From Clostridiales bacterium (lineage in GTDB: Bacteria > Bacillota > Clostridia > Oscillospirales > Oscillospiraceae), in the NCBI GenBank assembly GCA_029268065.1, contig JAJUHC010000013.1:1-64000 (forward strand): a DNA stretch of 64,000 nucleotides. The letters are read 5' to 3'. Position 1 is the first letter of the stretch, and every line of letters starts with the position of its first letter. The notes beneath the pieces are model-generated. The model had not been told where the DNA came from. It saw only the letters and a program-made list of their open reading frames with translations, and made no database searches. Positions 8,388-16,592 of the stretch are shown here, one piece after another. Both the position numbers and the translations under genes were made by a program.

Positions 8388-8945
8388 CTATACCAATAAG
8401 TAAATTGCACCGCCGATAATCCCTGAACCAAGCATTACTATTATCGGGTTCGGCTTCCATTTTCTCAAAACAAAAAGTGCTGAGGCAAAAAGTAAAACAG
8501 CAATGTAATTGAGAGATTGTGTTGAAAATCCCGATTCACCAAATACTGTAAGTCTGAGGATCGACACGCCAGCTGATGCGATCAGAGCAACGACGGCAGG
8601 ACGGAGACCTGAAAGTACGCCTTGAATTACCGTCATTTCCTTGTATTTAAAATAAATGAATGCCAGCACTGAGACGATTATACAGGAGGGGAGAATACAC
8701 CCAAAAGTTGCAATCAATGCCCCCGGAATTCCAAAAATCCGAATGCCTACGAAGGTGGCGGAATTGATTGCAATTGGTCCCGGTGTCATTTCGGCAATGG
8801 TGATCAGATCAGTAAATTCAGTTAATGACAGCCAATGATGTAAATCGACCACTTGATTTTGTATTAGGGGCATGGCGGCCATACCGCCTCCTATACTAAA
8901 CAAGCCAATCTGGAAGAAGCTCCAAAAAAGTTTTATCGCTATCAT
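8388..8945 (-). CDS. Chromate-transporter-family protein, short form (second half)
   Basis: 185-residue CHR-family membrane protein, one of a split pair. It has the family motif FFQIGLFSIGGGMAAMPLI at the N terminus, then AEMTPGPIAINSATFVG, and four to six hydrophobic helices. Short CHR proteins work as heterologous pairs; the partner overlaps by 4 bp immediately upstream. Chromate efflux or another oxyanion is possible, but the substrate of clostridial pairs is usually undetermined. A divergent LysR gene probably controls the operon. Confidence 0.85.
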   Translation of the reverse strand: MIAIKLFWSFFQIGLFSIGGGMAAMPLIQNQVVDLHHWLSLTEFTDLITIAEMTPGPIAINSATFVGIRIFGIPGALIATFGCILPSCIIVSVLAFIYFKYKEMTVIQGVLSGLRPAVVALIASAGVSILRLTVFGESGFSTQSLNYIAVLLFASALFVLRKWKPNPIIVMLGSGIIGGAIYLLV

Positions 8946-9523
8946 TTGGACAAAACCTCCCTCTTGACGCGCTTAGCTTGAAGCCACACCTTAACAGCTC
9001 CAATAATGCCGCAAACTAAAATGATGTACATGGCATTGATTTTGAAAAAGAACGTTGCTATAAAAGCAGAAACCATAACCAGTATATATGAAAGGTCCTT
9101 TTCCTTACAAATGTTGCCGCCAAGATTCAGTACAACATCCGCAATGACTGCAGCAACCCCCGCCTGCATTCCATTTAAGATGGCGTTTACGACATTATTG
9201 TCACGAAATGCCTTATAGAAAAAGGATATAGCGGAAATTATTATCAGAGGCGGCAGCACCGTTCCCACAATTGTAATTAAAGCGCCTGGAATACCCGCCA
9301 CGCGATACCCAAGTAGAATTGACGCGTTTACAGCTACCGCACCGGGTGAGGATTGTGCGATGGCCGTCAAATTGAGCATTTCATCTTCACCAATCCATGA
9401 CAAGTTGTCCACAAATTTTTTCTTCATAAGTGCAATGATAACATAACCGCCACCAAATGTGAACGCGCTCAAATAGAATGTAGATGTGAATAGCTTCAAT
9501 AATAAATTATTTTTAATTTTCAA
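8942..9523 (-). CDS. Chromate-transporter-family protein, short form (first half)
   Basis: 193 residues, start ATG 9523 with the Shine-Dalgarno AAAGGAGGG. Family motifs are LFTSTFYLSAFTFGGGYVII and IAQSSPGAVAVNASILLGY, followed by alternating hydrophobic helices. The gene overlaps the next CHR gene (ATGA-type junction), so the two are made as a pair. Codon choice and base composition are AT-richer than in the flanking chromosome, in line with its place in the rnpB-bounded block. Confidence 0.85.
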   Translation of the reverse strand: MKIKNNLLLKLFTSTFYLSAFTFGGGYVIIALMKKKFVDNLSWIGEDEMLNLTAIAQSSPGAVAVNASILLGYRVAGIPGALITIVGTVLPPLIIISAISFFYKAFRDNNVVNAILNGMQAGVAAVIADVVLNLGGNICKEKDLSYILVMVSAFIATFFFKINAMYIILVCGIIGAVKVWLQAKRVKREVLSK

Positions 9524-9629
9524 CTTAAAAACCCTCCTTTATTTTTATTATAGGGCTTGATAGTATATATGTAAAATAGTATTATTATATATAATTCATA
9601 ATAATTATTTTATATTAGCTGGGGGTACT

Positions 9630-10496
9630 ATGACATTAAGACACCTAAGAATATTCGTTACGGTGTGTGAAACCGGAAGCGCAACCGCGGCCGGAGAAAA
9701 GCTTTATATTGCCCAGCCCTCAATCAGTCTTGCTATTTCTGAGCTGGAAGAATATTACGGAATAAAGCTTTTTGACCGCATTGCAAAAAGGCTCTATATT
9801 ACTGAAGCGGGCAAGCATTTTTTGCAGTATGCAACTCATATTGTCAGCCTTTTTGAGGACATGGAAAAGGAAGTAAAAAACATAGATGCGATTGGGGTAA
9901 TCCGAATAGGTGCCAGTATTACTATCGGTAATTACTTGCTCCCGGACTATGTTTTAAGCTTCAAAGAAGTTCACCCAAAAATGGAGGTAAAGGTAACAAT
10001 TGAAAACTCGGATAAGATTCAGCAGCTTGTTTTAACTAATCAAATTGATTTAGGTTTGATAGAAGGTATAGTTCATAGCACCTATATTGAATCAAAGCGG
10101 TTTCGTGAGGACGAGCTAGTATTAATCTGTGCAAACAATCACCCTTTTGCAGGAGCAGAGAGTATTAATTTATCGCAATTAAATCAAGAGAGCTTTTTGA
10201 TGAGGGAGGCCGGAAGTGCCGGACGAGAGATTTTTGAAGGCATGATGACAGCTAAAGGAATTGCAATTTCACCGTCATGGGAAAGCAGCAGTACCCAGGC
10301 TATCATACGGGCCGTACAGGCAAATTTGGGCGTATCCGTGCTTCCATACCTTTTGGTCAAGGATGCCCTTGATCGAAGGGAAATTAGTCAGTTCAAAATA
10401 GAGGGAATACAGTTTAAAAGGAACTTTTGCGTAATATACCATCGTAATAAATTCTTAACAGAGAGTGCAAAGAATTTTATCGCGCTGTGCAATTAA
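9630..10496 (+). CDS. LysR-family transcriptional regulator
   Basis: 288-residue LTTR, divergent from the chromate-transporter pair. The N-terminal winged helix is clear (TLRHLRIFVTVCETGSATAA, then KLYIAQPSISLAISELEEYYG and LFDRIAKRLYITEAG), followed by the periplasmic-binding-protein-like effector domain from about residue 88 (IRIGASITIGNYLLPDYVLSF). The start follows GGGGG at 9620-9624. The 106-bp divergent spacer is extremely AT-rich with partial dyads, where the LysR site should lie. The natural inference is that it controls the divergent pair. Confidence 0.85.
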   Translation: MTLRHLRIFVTVCETGSATAAGEKLYIAQPSISLAISELEEYYGIKLFDRIAKRLYITEAGKHFLQYATHIVSLFEDMEKEVKNIDAIGVIRIGASITIGNYLLPDYVLSFKEVHPKMEVKVTIENSDKIQQLVLTNQIDLGLIEGIVHSTYIESKRFREDELVLICANNHPFAGAESINLSQLNQESFLMREAGSAGREIFEGMMTAKGIAISPSWESSSTQAIIRAVQANLGVSVLPYLLVKDALDRREISQFKIEGIQFKRNFCVIYHRNKFLTESAKNFIALCN

Positions 10497-10620
10497 CGAG
10501 TCACTGGCATTTGCAAGTGAGATTCGATGACAAGCGTGTTCACCCGCCGGTTAATTTTTAATAATTATCCTTCAGTATCTGCTGGAATGCTTCTATAAAT
10601 AAAGCTAAGGGGGCAACATA

Positions 10621-10790
10621 ATGGACATACTTGTTATCGACGATCATGGCGGAGGCAAATGAAAGAAAATTGCCTCGGCAACAACAGCTTTTCGGGCGTG
10701 GATGTTACGGGTGTGGGTACCGATAGAGAGGCGACCTCAGCCATGCCGAAGGCAGGTGCTGATAACGGCGCTAAGGCAAAAACGCTATGA
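10621..10790 (+). pseudogene. Decayed DUF3842 gene
   Basis: ATG 10621 follows AAGGGGG and opens with MDILVIDDHGGGK then stop, matching the DUF3842 start (MDI-VIDGQGGGIGK). In another frame downstream VTGVGTDREATSAMPKAGAD and a stop at 10788-10790 match the central conserved block (GTN--ATSAMLKAGAD). The two halves are in different frames, the segment between them is shortened and the C-terminal half is missing, so the gene is a remnant. DUF3842 proteins are small cytosolic proteins of unknown function. Recognition is from memory of the family pattern. Confidence 0.65.
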
Positions 10791-10936
10791 TACGTCGCAG
10801 AGCGTTAGAAGTATTGATACTGAGACCTTGCCAGAATCGCAGGGGACGTGTCTTGCGGATGTGGTAAGATGCTTAAAGAACAGAAAGAATAAGGTATCGC
10901 CTATAAAATAATCATAACCATCGGCACGGCCGGTGG

Positions 10937-10999
10937 TTCAGACTGTAGACAAAGCCGCTTTCGGGAAGCTCCCGATTGCGGCTTTGTCTACAGTCTGAA
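10937..10999. repeat. 22-bp perfect inverted repeat with inner hairpin
   Basis: Arms 10937-10958 and 10978-10999 are exact reverse complements; the 19-nt loop contains a second stem TCGGGA/TCCCGA. The arm ends TTCAGACTGTAGACAAAG resemble the outer arms of the left-edge palindrome at 176-190 (TCAGACTGTCAAAAAA), suggesting one repeat family. No T-run follows directly. Confidence 0.7.
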
Positions 11000-11029
11000 A
11001 GAAGATTGCTTTATCGCAATCTTCTTTTC
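11000..11029. terminator. Terminator-like hairpin after the radical SAM gene
   Basis: A 10-bp stem AGAAGATTGC (11000-11009) pairs with GCAATCTTCT (11016-11025), followed on the + strand by TTTCG and on the - strand by a short TTTC. It lies just beyond the stop of the leftward radical SAM gene and may end that transcript. Confidence 0.5.
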
Positions 11030-11031
11030 GT

Positions 11032-12153
11032 TTACAGGTTGTTTTGCAGCTTTCGCAGGACTTCAATAAGCCTCGGGTAAGCATACTCAAAAAAATTTTT
11101 ATATGAGCTGCAGAAGTAGTTTTTACCGATTATATTCTCCGTGAAGGGCTCTCTGTCTCTTCGGCATCCGCCACGGCAAAGGCGTATCCATTTACAATTA
11201 ATACAGTCGGGATGAACATTTCTGCTTATTTCAATAAAGCGCAGCTCGTTTCGCTTATTTTCTATCTCTTCAAAGGTATCGCTAACGAGATTGCCAAGCT
11301 TCCACTTATCGAGGGCATAAAAGTCACAAGGGTACACACTGCCGTCAGCCTCGACTACATACTGTCTTCCGCATATCCCGCTCATTCCGCACGCCTCGGG
11401 AGCCTGACCGTTTAGCATCATCAAAAGATTATCAAAGTATCTGTTAAATCCCTTTCTGCCGGACATTGCGTTTCGGTACCAAAAATCAAAAAGATCCTTC
11501 AGAAATTTCTCATAAAGCTCTGGCGTAAGCGAATGCTGATGCTGTCCGCGCTCTTCGCCGATAGGATCAAGGCAGGGGATATACTGCTGAAAATTAAGGT
11601 CGTTTCTCTCGAAAAAGCCCAGAATCTTCTGCACCCTTTTGCACGTCCAAGCGGTAACTACAGTCAGGATGTTGAATTCAACCTTGTGCTTTTTAAACAG
11701 CTGTATCGCATGCATGACCTTCGAAAATGTACCATTGCCTCCTGCATCGACCCTCAAAAGGTCATGTATCTCCTTGGGCCCGTCAAGAGAGATGCCGACG
11801 AGAAAGCTATTCTTCGCAAAAAACTCCGCCCATTCCTCGTCAATAAGATATCCGTTTGTTTGAATAGCATTCTCAATACGAACCCTATTGACATTCCACG
11901 TTTGTTCCAGCTCTACAGCGCGCCTGTAAAAGTCCAAGCCCGCGAGAGTCGGCTCCCCGCCCTGAAAAGCAAAGGTACAGCTGCCCTCAGCGAAGGAAAG
12001 AGAGCGCTTAATTACGGCCTCAAGCACGCCGGGCTTCATCATTCCGTAAGACGGCACCTCGCGGTTTGCCGCCTCGTCCTTATAAAAGCAGTACTTGCAT
12101 CGCATATTGCAGTTTCCGCTTGCTGGCTTGATCATAATGTTGATAGGAGGCAT
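11032..12153 (-). CDS. Radical SAM/SPASM enzyme, anaerobic sulfatase-maturase family
   Basis: 373 residues, start ATG 12153 after AAAGGA. The radical SAM cluster motif is CNMRCKYC (residues 14-21, CxxxCxxC preceded by IMIKPASGN), followed by AFQGGEPTLAG and VGISLDGPKEIHD, then a C-terminal SPASM region with CGMSGICGRQYVVEADGSVY-type start, YPCDFYALD and CINCKWIRLCRGGC. This is the anSME pattern: oxidation of a Ser or Cys in a sulfatase to formylglycine. No sulfatase lies in the window, so a sulfatase elsewhere or a peptide substrate are both possible. Confidence 0.85.
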   Translation of the reverse strand: MPPINIMIKPASGNCNMRCKYCFYKDEAANREVPSYGMMKPGVLEAVIKRSLSFAEGSCTFAFQGGEPTLAGLDFYRRAVELEQTWNVNRVRIENAIQTNGYLIDEEWAEFFAKNSFLVGISLDGPKEIHDLLRVDAGGNGTFSKVMHAIQLFKKHKVEFNILTVVTAWTCKRVQKILGFFERNDLNFQQYIPCLDPIGEERGQHQHSLTPELYEKFLKDLFDFWYRNAMSGRKGFNRYFDNLLMMLNGQAPEACGMSGICGRQYVVEADGSVYPCDFYALDKWKLGNLVSDTFEEIENKRNELRFIEISRNVHPDCINCKWIRLCRGGCRRDREPFTENIIGKNYFCSSYKNFFEYAYPRLIEVLRKLQNNL

Positions 12154-12177
12154 TTCTTGAATCCTTTCTCGTCACTT

Positions 12178-13202
12178 TCAGCAGACCCTAATTATAAGGC
12201 TATCCTGCCTGTCCTTAATATCAATAAACGTCTCAAACATGAGAGGACTTCCGTCCTGAATATATTGTCCAAGAGAATGCAGCTCCTCGCTGAATTCGCC
12301 TGTGACAGGGAAGAGGCCGAGACCTTCTTTGCCTTCGCTTTCAGCGAAGAGCTGCTCCCACCATTTGTAAAACCAGCGCAGTTGAGGTTCAAATGCCGAT
12401 AAAAGCTCCAGTTTATAGCCCTTTGAAAAGTAAATATTTCGCAGCGAAGCATACTGCATCGCAGTGTTTTCTTCGCAGGAGAGTGACGGAGACTGCTTTC
12501 CATGTCTTTACCTCCCTTAACAAGGGAGCGAATGTCGATTCCGGCTACTGCCATCGGCAACAGGCCTACATAGCTTAGCGCTGTATATCGCCCGCCAATA
12601 TTGGTCGGAAACGGTACAAAGGCGTATCCATTATCCCTGCAAAGCTTGTCAAGGCTGCTTCCGTTTGTGCCGGTACAGATTATACGCTTAGCGGCCTCCT
12701 CTTTACCATATCTGTTGACTAAATACTGACGAAGGATTCTGAAGGAAACACCGGGCTCGAGCGTCTCAAAGTTCTTTGCGATGCAGTTTATATATACCTC
12801 TTTACCTTCGAGCATCTTTATTACTCTGTTTAATGCATTGGGAGAAATGGTGTTTCCGGCATAAATGATTTCTGTGCCGCCATCGGGTGAAATGGCCTCG
12901 ATAACTGAACGAGCGGCATTGTTTGAGCCTCCGACACCGATAAGAACAAAGACATCCGTAATTATTCTGATTCCGGCGGCAATGCTTTCAATTTTATCGA
13001 TAATTTCATCTCCGGCCCAGACGCTTGTATCATACCAGCCAAGGCTGTCCTTGTAGCAGTCTTCGCCTGCCTGCACCGCTTTAAGTATTTGCACATGCTC
13101 TTTCACATAAGACGGCAGTTCTTTTTTGGCGGCATCAAATATTTCATCGTTTACTTTTAGCTTAAGCGTAATGTTCTCCTTTAATTTAAAAGCTGTCTGC
13201 AA
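12178..13202 (-). pseudogene. pgi: Broken glucose-6-phosphate isomerase gene
   Basis: The first frame (from about 13202 to 12480) matches phosphoglucose isomerase: FVLIGVGGSNNAARSVIEAI, then IICTGTNGSSLDKLCRDNGY and FPTNIGGRYTALSYVGLLP. After GGKDMES the frame is lost; the next frame resumes with ENTAMQYASLRNIYFSKGYK and continues through GQYIQDGSPLMFETFIDI to a stop at 12178. So there is one frameshift near 12480, and roughly the last quarter of the protein is missing. The Shine-Dalgarno AAAGGAG is followed by ATT rather than ATG. The gene overlaps the end of the upstream ROK gene. Confidence 0.8.
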
Positions 13203-14386
13203 ATAACGAAGGCGGCGGCTCCCTTTGCGCCTGAGTATTGGTCATAGCTTAAAAAATCTATTTTCGCCTCGCTATTCCTTAAGCCATATAGATTCTTGTT
13301 TACGGTCTCCTGCAGAATAATACGGTTCTGTTTGTTTTTAAAAATGTAACCGTCAACCGCTACAATATCGGGGCTAATAAAATTAAAGATATTGGCTACG
13401 GAAAGTCCGAGGAACTTAACTGCTTTTTCCATTATCGCGCCGATCTTTATATCTCCATTTTCCTGTGCGTTTAAGATATGATCGATAGTAAGGCTCTCTC
13501 CGTGGGTAATAAGTTCGGTTAGCATTTTAACTTCTCCTCTTTCGATGGCCGCCAACACGCTATTTATAATTGCGCCTTCGCCTGACACCGATTCAAGACA
13601 GCCGTGCCTTCCGCAAACGGGGCAGACAGGGCCATCGGGGAGGATGGTTGTATGACCGATTTCCCCGGCACCCGATACGTTGCCTCCCAACAAGTTGTTT
13701 TTGATTATGAGTTGGCACGCAATACCTCTGGATACATACAAATAAGCAAAAATACCGACAGCTTCATTCCTTGAAAACATTTCACGGCCAAGAGCACGAA
13801 GCCTGACGTTATTTTCTATAAATACCGGCAGGCATATCCTCTTACTTATATCCTTAGCCAGTGGCTTACCGTTCCATGAAGAATAAAGACTGCTGTGAAC
13901 GATACCGGTGCTGCTATCAATAATACCCGGTAGCCCAATACCTATACCCGTGGCTTTGTCTTGCTCAAAACTTGCTTCTCTCTCAAAAGCTATAATTCTC
14001 TCAGAAATAAAACCAAGCATACTCTCGTAATCCCGGGACACCGGACCGAAAGCTTCGCTGTAAATAGTTTTGCCCCTCAGGTCAGTTAAACAAAAAAGTG
14101 TATTATATGGCCCTAGCTCTATCCCAAGAATACTTTTAGGTCGGAAATCTATGAGCGCAGAGGGGCGGCCCCCCAAAGGTGAAGCGGCTCTATCCTGAGC
14201 TTCAAATTCGGTAAGTAATCCTTCCTCCAGCATAGCAGCTACATTAGTAGTAATTGTAGGAAGCGTTAATCCGAGCTCTTTGGCAATTTTCTGCCGTGTC
14301 ACGGGGGCGTGGAAGTATATCATGCGCTTGATTTCCATACGGTTATGTGCCTTCACACCAGTCAGACTGGTTCCCTTAGCGCCCAT
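13181..14386 (-). CDS. ROK-family transcriptional regulator
   Basis: About 401 residues from ATG 14386 (AAGGCGG upstream); a longer frame to 14476 lacks a ribosome site. The N-terminal MarR-like HTH is residues 10-70 (KRMIYFHAPVTRQKIAKELG, LTLPTITTNVAAMLEEGLL), followed by the sugar-kinase-like ROK domain (ILGIELGPYNTLFCLTDLRG, GIGIGLPGI) with the zinc motif GEIGHTTILPDGPVCPVCGR continuing to HGCLES (CxCGxxGCxE type). Likely represses a sugar-use operon in response to a sugar or sugar phosphate; pgi, now broken, follows and overlaps. Confidence 0.85.
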   Translation of the reverse strand: MGAKGTSLTGVKAHNRMEIKRMIYFHAPVTRQKIAKELGLTLPTITTNVAAMLEEGLLTEFEAQDRAASPLGGRPSALIDFRPKSILGIELGPYNTLFCLTDLRGKTIYSEAFGPVSRDYESMLGFISERIIAFEREASFEQDKATGIGIGLPGIIDSSTGIVHSSLYSSWNGKPLAKDISKRICLPVFIENNVRLRALGREMFSRNEAVGIFAYLYVSRGIACQLIIKNNLLGGNVSGAGEIGHTTILPDGPVCPVCGRHGCLESVSGEGAIINSVLAAIERGEVKMLTELITHGESLTIDHILNAQENGDIKIGAIMEKAVKFLGLSVANIFNFISPDIVAVDGYIFKNKQNRIILQETVNKNLYGLRNSEAKIDFLSYDQYSGAKGAAAFVICRQLLN

Positions 14387-14642
14387 ATAAAACCGCCTTA
14401 CGAAGTTAATTAAAAGTTTTAATAAATATAGCACAATAATATAACAAGCAGTAGAAAATATCAATATGTCATGCAATAAAAATTTAAATATTCAAACAAT
14501 CGTCATTAAATTACACTCAATATTTAATCTGCTGGAATAAGTGGATGACTCAAGCCGGGCACAGAGGTTTTAAATTGATTAAAGATGGTATTGCCATACC
14601 GACGATTTTGTTAAGCTATGACCCGGCGTGCAGATTGCTTAC
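14387..14642. other. AT-rich junction between ROK gene and rnpB repeat
   Basis: Contains the ROK leader and then about 120 bp next to the repeat with a short open frame (ATG 14545 to the TGA at 14699-14701) reading into rnpB antisense. It matches nothing I know and has no ribosome site. It may be the eroded right end of the inserted block. Confidence 0.4.
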
Positions 14643-14718
14643 AAGCCCGATAATACAAAAACACCCGCCGTATAAGCGGATGCTTCTGATATTGGTGTGA
14701 GCAAGCCTGTAAGCCGGG
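14643..14718 (-). repeat. rnpB 3' end and terminator, copy attached to the intact gene
   Basis: Exact 76-bp match to 7738-7813. Read on the minus strand it holds the end of RNase P RNA (CCCGGCTTACAGGCTTGCTC) and a terminator stem GCATCCGC/GCGGGTGT followed by TTTTT. It lies at the border of the AT-rich block and leaves rnpB complete. Confidence 0.75.
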
Positions 14719-15035
14719 TTCTGTCTTGACAGCCATCTGTCTAGGCGCCGCGTTGCCGCTGCGCTCAAGCCACCTCCTCGGGAACGGCCGGGCAGGCCTT
14801 GTCCCCTCCACGGTGTTGCTCCGGATAGAGTTTACAGGGTCGAGTTGTCTCCAATCGACCGGTGAGCTCTTACCTCGCCTTTCCACCCTTACCCGATAAA
14901 CGGGCGGTATATCTCTGTTGCACTTTTCCTGAAGTCGCCTTCGGCGGGCGTTACCCGCTATCCTTGCCCTATGGAGCCCGGACTTTCCTCATGAACGGAC
15001 TTTCGCCCTGCTCACGCGGCTGTCTGGCTTACTCG
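14698..15035 (-). ncRNA. rnpB: RNase P RNA, type A
   Basis: About 338 nt. The 5' end GAGTAAGCC (15034-15026) pairs with GGCTTGCTC at the 3' end (14707-14699) to form P1. Conserved segments on the minus strand include GAGGAAAGTCCGGGCTCC near the 5' end, a central GTAAGAGCTCACC block, and ACAGAACCCGGCTTACAG at the 3' end. It is the catalytic RNA for tRNA 5' maturation. A perfect -35 and a near-consensus -10 lie just upstream; the terminator lies in the 76-bp repeat. The 3' end is the only part duplicated. Confidence 0.95.
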
Positions 15036-15042
15036 CGTTGAT

Positions 15043-15071
15043 ATTCTAAGCTTTTTAAGGCGTTTTGTCAA
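15043..15071 (-). promoter_or_regulatory. rnpB promoter
   Basis: Reading the minus strand, TTGACA (15071-15066) and TAGAAT (15048-15043) are spaced 17 bp; transcription would begin near 15036, the start of the RNA. Confidence 0.8.
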
Positions 15072-15130
15072 CAAACAAGCGGGAAGTATAATCTGGTTTC
15101 GGCTCCAAAGCAATATAATTGTGGTTATAA

Positions 15131-15159
15131 TTGAAACCTGAGTGAAAAAATGCTATAAT
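15131..15159 (+). promoter_or_regulatory. Promoter of the murD operon
   Basis: TTGAAA (15131-15136) and TATAAT (15154-15159) spaced 17 bp. The -10 overlaps an in-frame ATG at 15158, which therefore cannot be the translation start. Confidence 0.75.
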
Positions 15160-15190
15160 GAGCCGTCAATTGAATTGTGAGGTGGAGCCT

Positions 15191-16588
15191 TTGAACAGAA
15201 AAATGGCGGAGTATCTGAGCGGCCTCAGGGGCAGGAGGATAGCCGTGATAGGGATAGGAGTCAGCAATACGCCCCTGATAAGACTATTGCTCAAAAACGG
15301 CTGCAAAGTTACGGCCTGCGACAAAACGGTCCGAGAAAAATTCGGGGCGCTTGCGGATGAGCTTGAAAGCCTCGGGGCCGAGCTGCGCCTCGGGGACGAC
15401 TATCTGGAGGGACTCGATCACGAAGTCATATTCAGAACTCCGGGCTTGCGTCCTGATGTTCCGCAGCTTCGGAGAGCCAGGGAAAGAGGGGCCGTTATCA
15501 CTTCCGAAATGGAGGCATTTTTCGAGGTCTGTCCATGCGGTATTATTGCGGTTACAGGCAGCGACGGCAAAACGACGACCACGACTATAATATCGGAGCT
15601 TCTGAGAGCCGCAGGGAAGCGGGTGTATGTAGGCGGAAATATCGGAAGCCCGCTGTTTCCTGTTGCCGGCGAAATATCTGAAGAAGACTGGGCTGTGCTT
15701 GAGCTTTCCTCCTTCCAGCTCATGACTATGGAAAAGAGCCCTCAAATAGCGGTGATAACGAACATATCGCCAAACCATCTCGACTACCATACGTCCATGG
15801 AGGAATATACAGAGTCGAAAAAGAATATTTTCCTTCACCAGAACAAAGACGATACGCTGGTTCTCAACGCCGATAATGATACTGCAAACTCGTTGAGACC
15901 GTTTGCGAAGGGAAAAGTGCTGACGTTTTCGAGGCGGATGAGGCCGGAAAACGGCTTTTATTTTGACGGGAAGACGGTGCTGTATTTTGAAAACGGAAAG
16001 GTTACCGAGGTTGTAAAAAGCGGTGATATCAAATTGCCCGGGCTTCATAACGTTGAAAATTACATGGCGGCATTTGCCGCAGTCGGAAGTATAGTCGGAT
16101 TTCAGATATGCCGCAAAGTGGCGATGGACTTCGGCGGCGTAGAGCACCGCATCGAGCTGGTTCGCGAGCTTAGAGGCGTAAAATATTACAATGACTCGAT
16201 CGCGTCAAGCCCTTCGAGGACGATTGCGGGACTTAGGGCCTTCAAGGATAAGGTGATCCTGATCGCCGGAGGCAAGGACAAGAATATATCTTATGACGCG
16301 TTGGGACCGGAAATAGTCCGGCATGTAAAAACGCTTGTCCTTACCGGCAATGAAAAGAGCACAGTCGGAAAGATTGAGGCGGCTGTTAAAGGCTCGCCTG
16401 ACTACTCAGAGGGCAGGCCGCTGATATTGATTCGCGAGGATTTTGAAAATGCGGTCAGGGCGGCGTCGGCCGCGGCTGAGAGCGGAGATATAGTCATACT
16501 TTCGCCCGCAAGTACATCATTTGACAGATTTAAGAACTTTGCTGAACGCGGCGAGGTTTTCAAAAAAATAGTTTACAGTCTGGAGTAA
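15191..16588 (+). CDS. murD: UDP-N-acetylmuramoylalanine--D-glutamate ligase
   Basis: Cytoplasmic peptidoglycan enzyme that adds D-Glu to UDP-MurNAc-L-Ala. About 465 residues from TTG 15191 (GAGGTGG upstream); the in-frame ATG 15158 sits in the -10 box. Features: N-terminal Rossmann-like IAVIGIGVSNTPLIRLLL, ATP loop GSDGKTTTTT (Mur ligase), LELSSFQL and TNISPNHLDYH, then the C-terminal domain with YYNDSIASSPSRTIAGLRAF, IAGGKDKN and LSPASTSFDRFKNF. It stands away from a dcw cluster and heads a run with two aminopeptidases. Confidence 0.93.
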   Translation: MNRKMAEYLSGLRGRRIAVIGIGVSNTPLIRLLLKNGCKVTACDKTVREKFGALADELESLGAELRLGDDYLEGLDHEVIFRTPGLRPDVPQLRRARERGAVITSEMEAFFEVCPCGIIAVTGSDGKTTTTTIISELLRAAGKRVYVGGNIGSPLFPVAGEISEEDWAVLELSSFQLMTMEKSPQIAVITNISPNHLDYHTSMEEYTESKKNIFLHQNKDDTLVLNADNDTANSLRPFAKGKVLTFSRRMRPENGFYFDGKTVLYFENGKVTEVVKSGDIKLPGLHNVENYMAAFAAVGSIVGFQICRKVAMDFGGVEHRIELVRELRGVKYYNDSIASSPSRTIAGLRAFKDKVILIAGGKDKNISYDALGPEIVRHVKTLVLTGNEKSTVGKIEAAVKGSPDYSEGRPLILIREDFENAVRAASAAAESGDIVILSPASTSFDRFKNFAERGEVFKKIVYSLE

Positions 16589-16592
16589 AAGA

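Noticed and set aside
10702-10911. 69-codon open frame over the DUF3842 remnant
   Set aside because: It is out of frame with the recognisable DUF3842 pieces and has no ribosome site.
11533-12402. 289-codon + strand frame opposite the radical SAM gene and pgi
   Set aside because: It is the antisense shadow of two recognisable genes, with no ribosome site and no family match.
14545-14701. 51-codon frame reading into rnpB antisense
   Set aside because: Ends inside a structural RNA gene and matches nothing known; kept only as part of the junction description.
15158-15190. Upstream ATG start for murD
   Set aside because: This ATG overlaps the TATAAT of a well-spaced promoter; TTG 15191 has the Shine-Dalgarno.
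15284-16147. 287-codon antisense frame inside murD
   Set aside because: Shadow of murD; no homology pattern or ribosome site.
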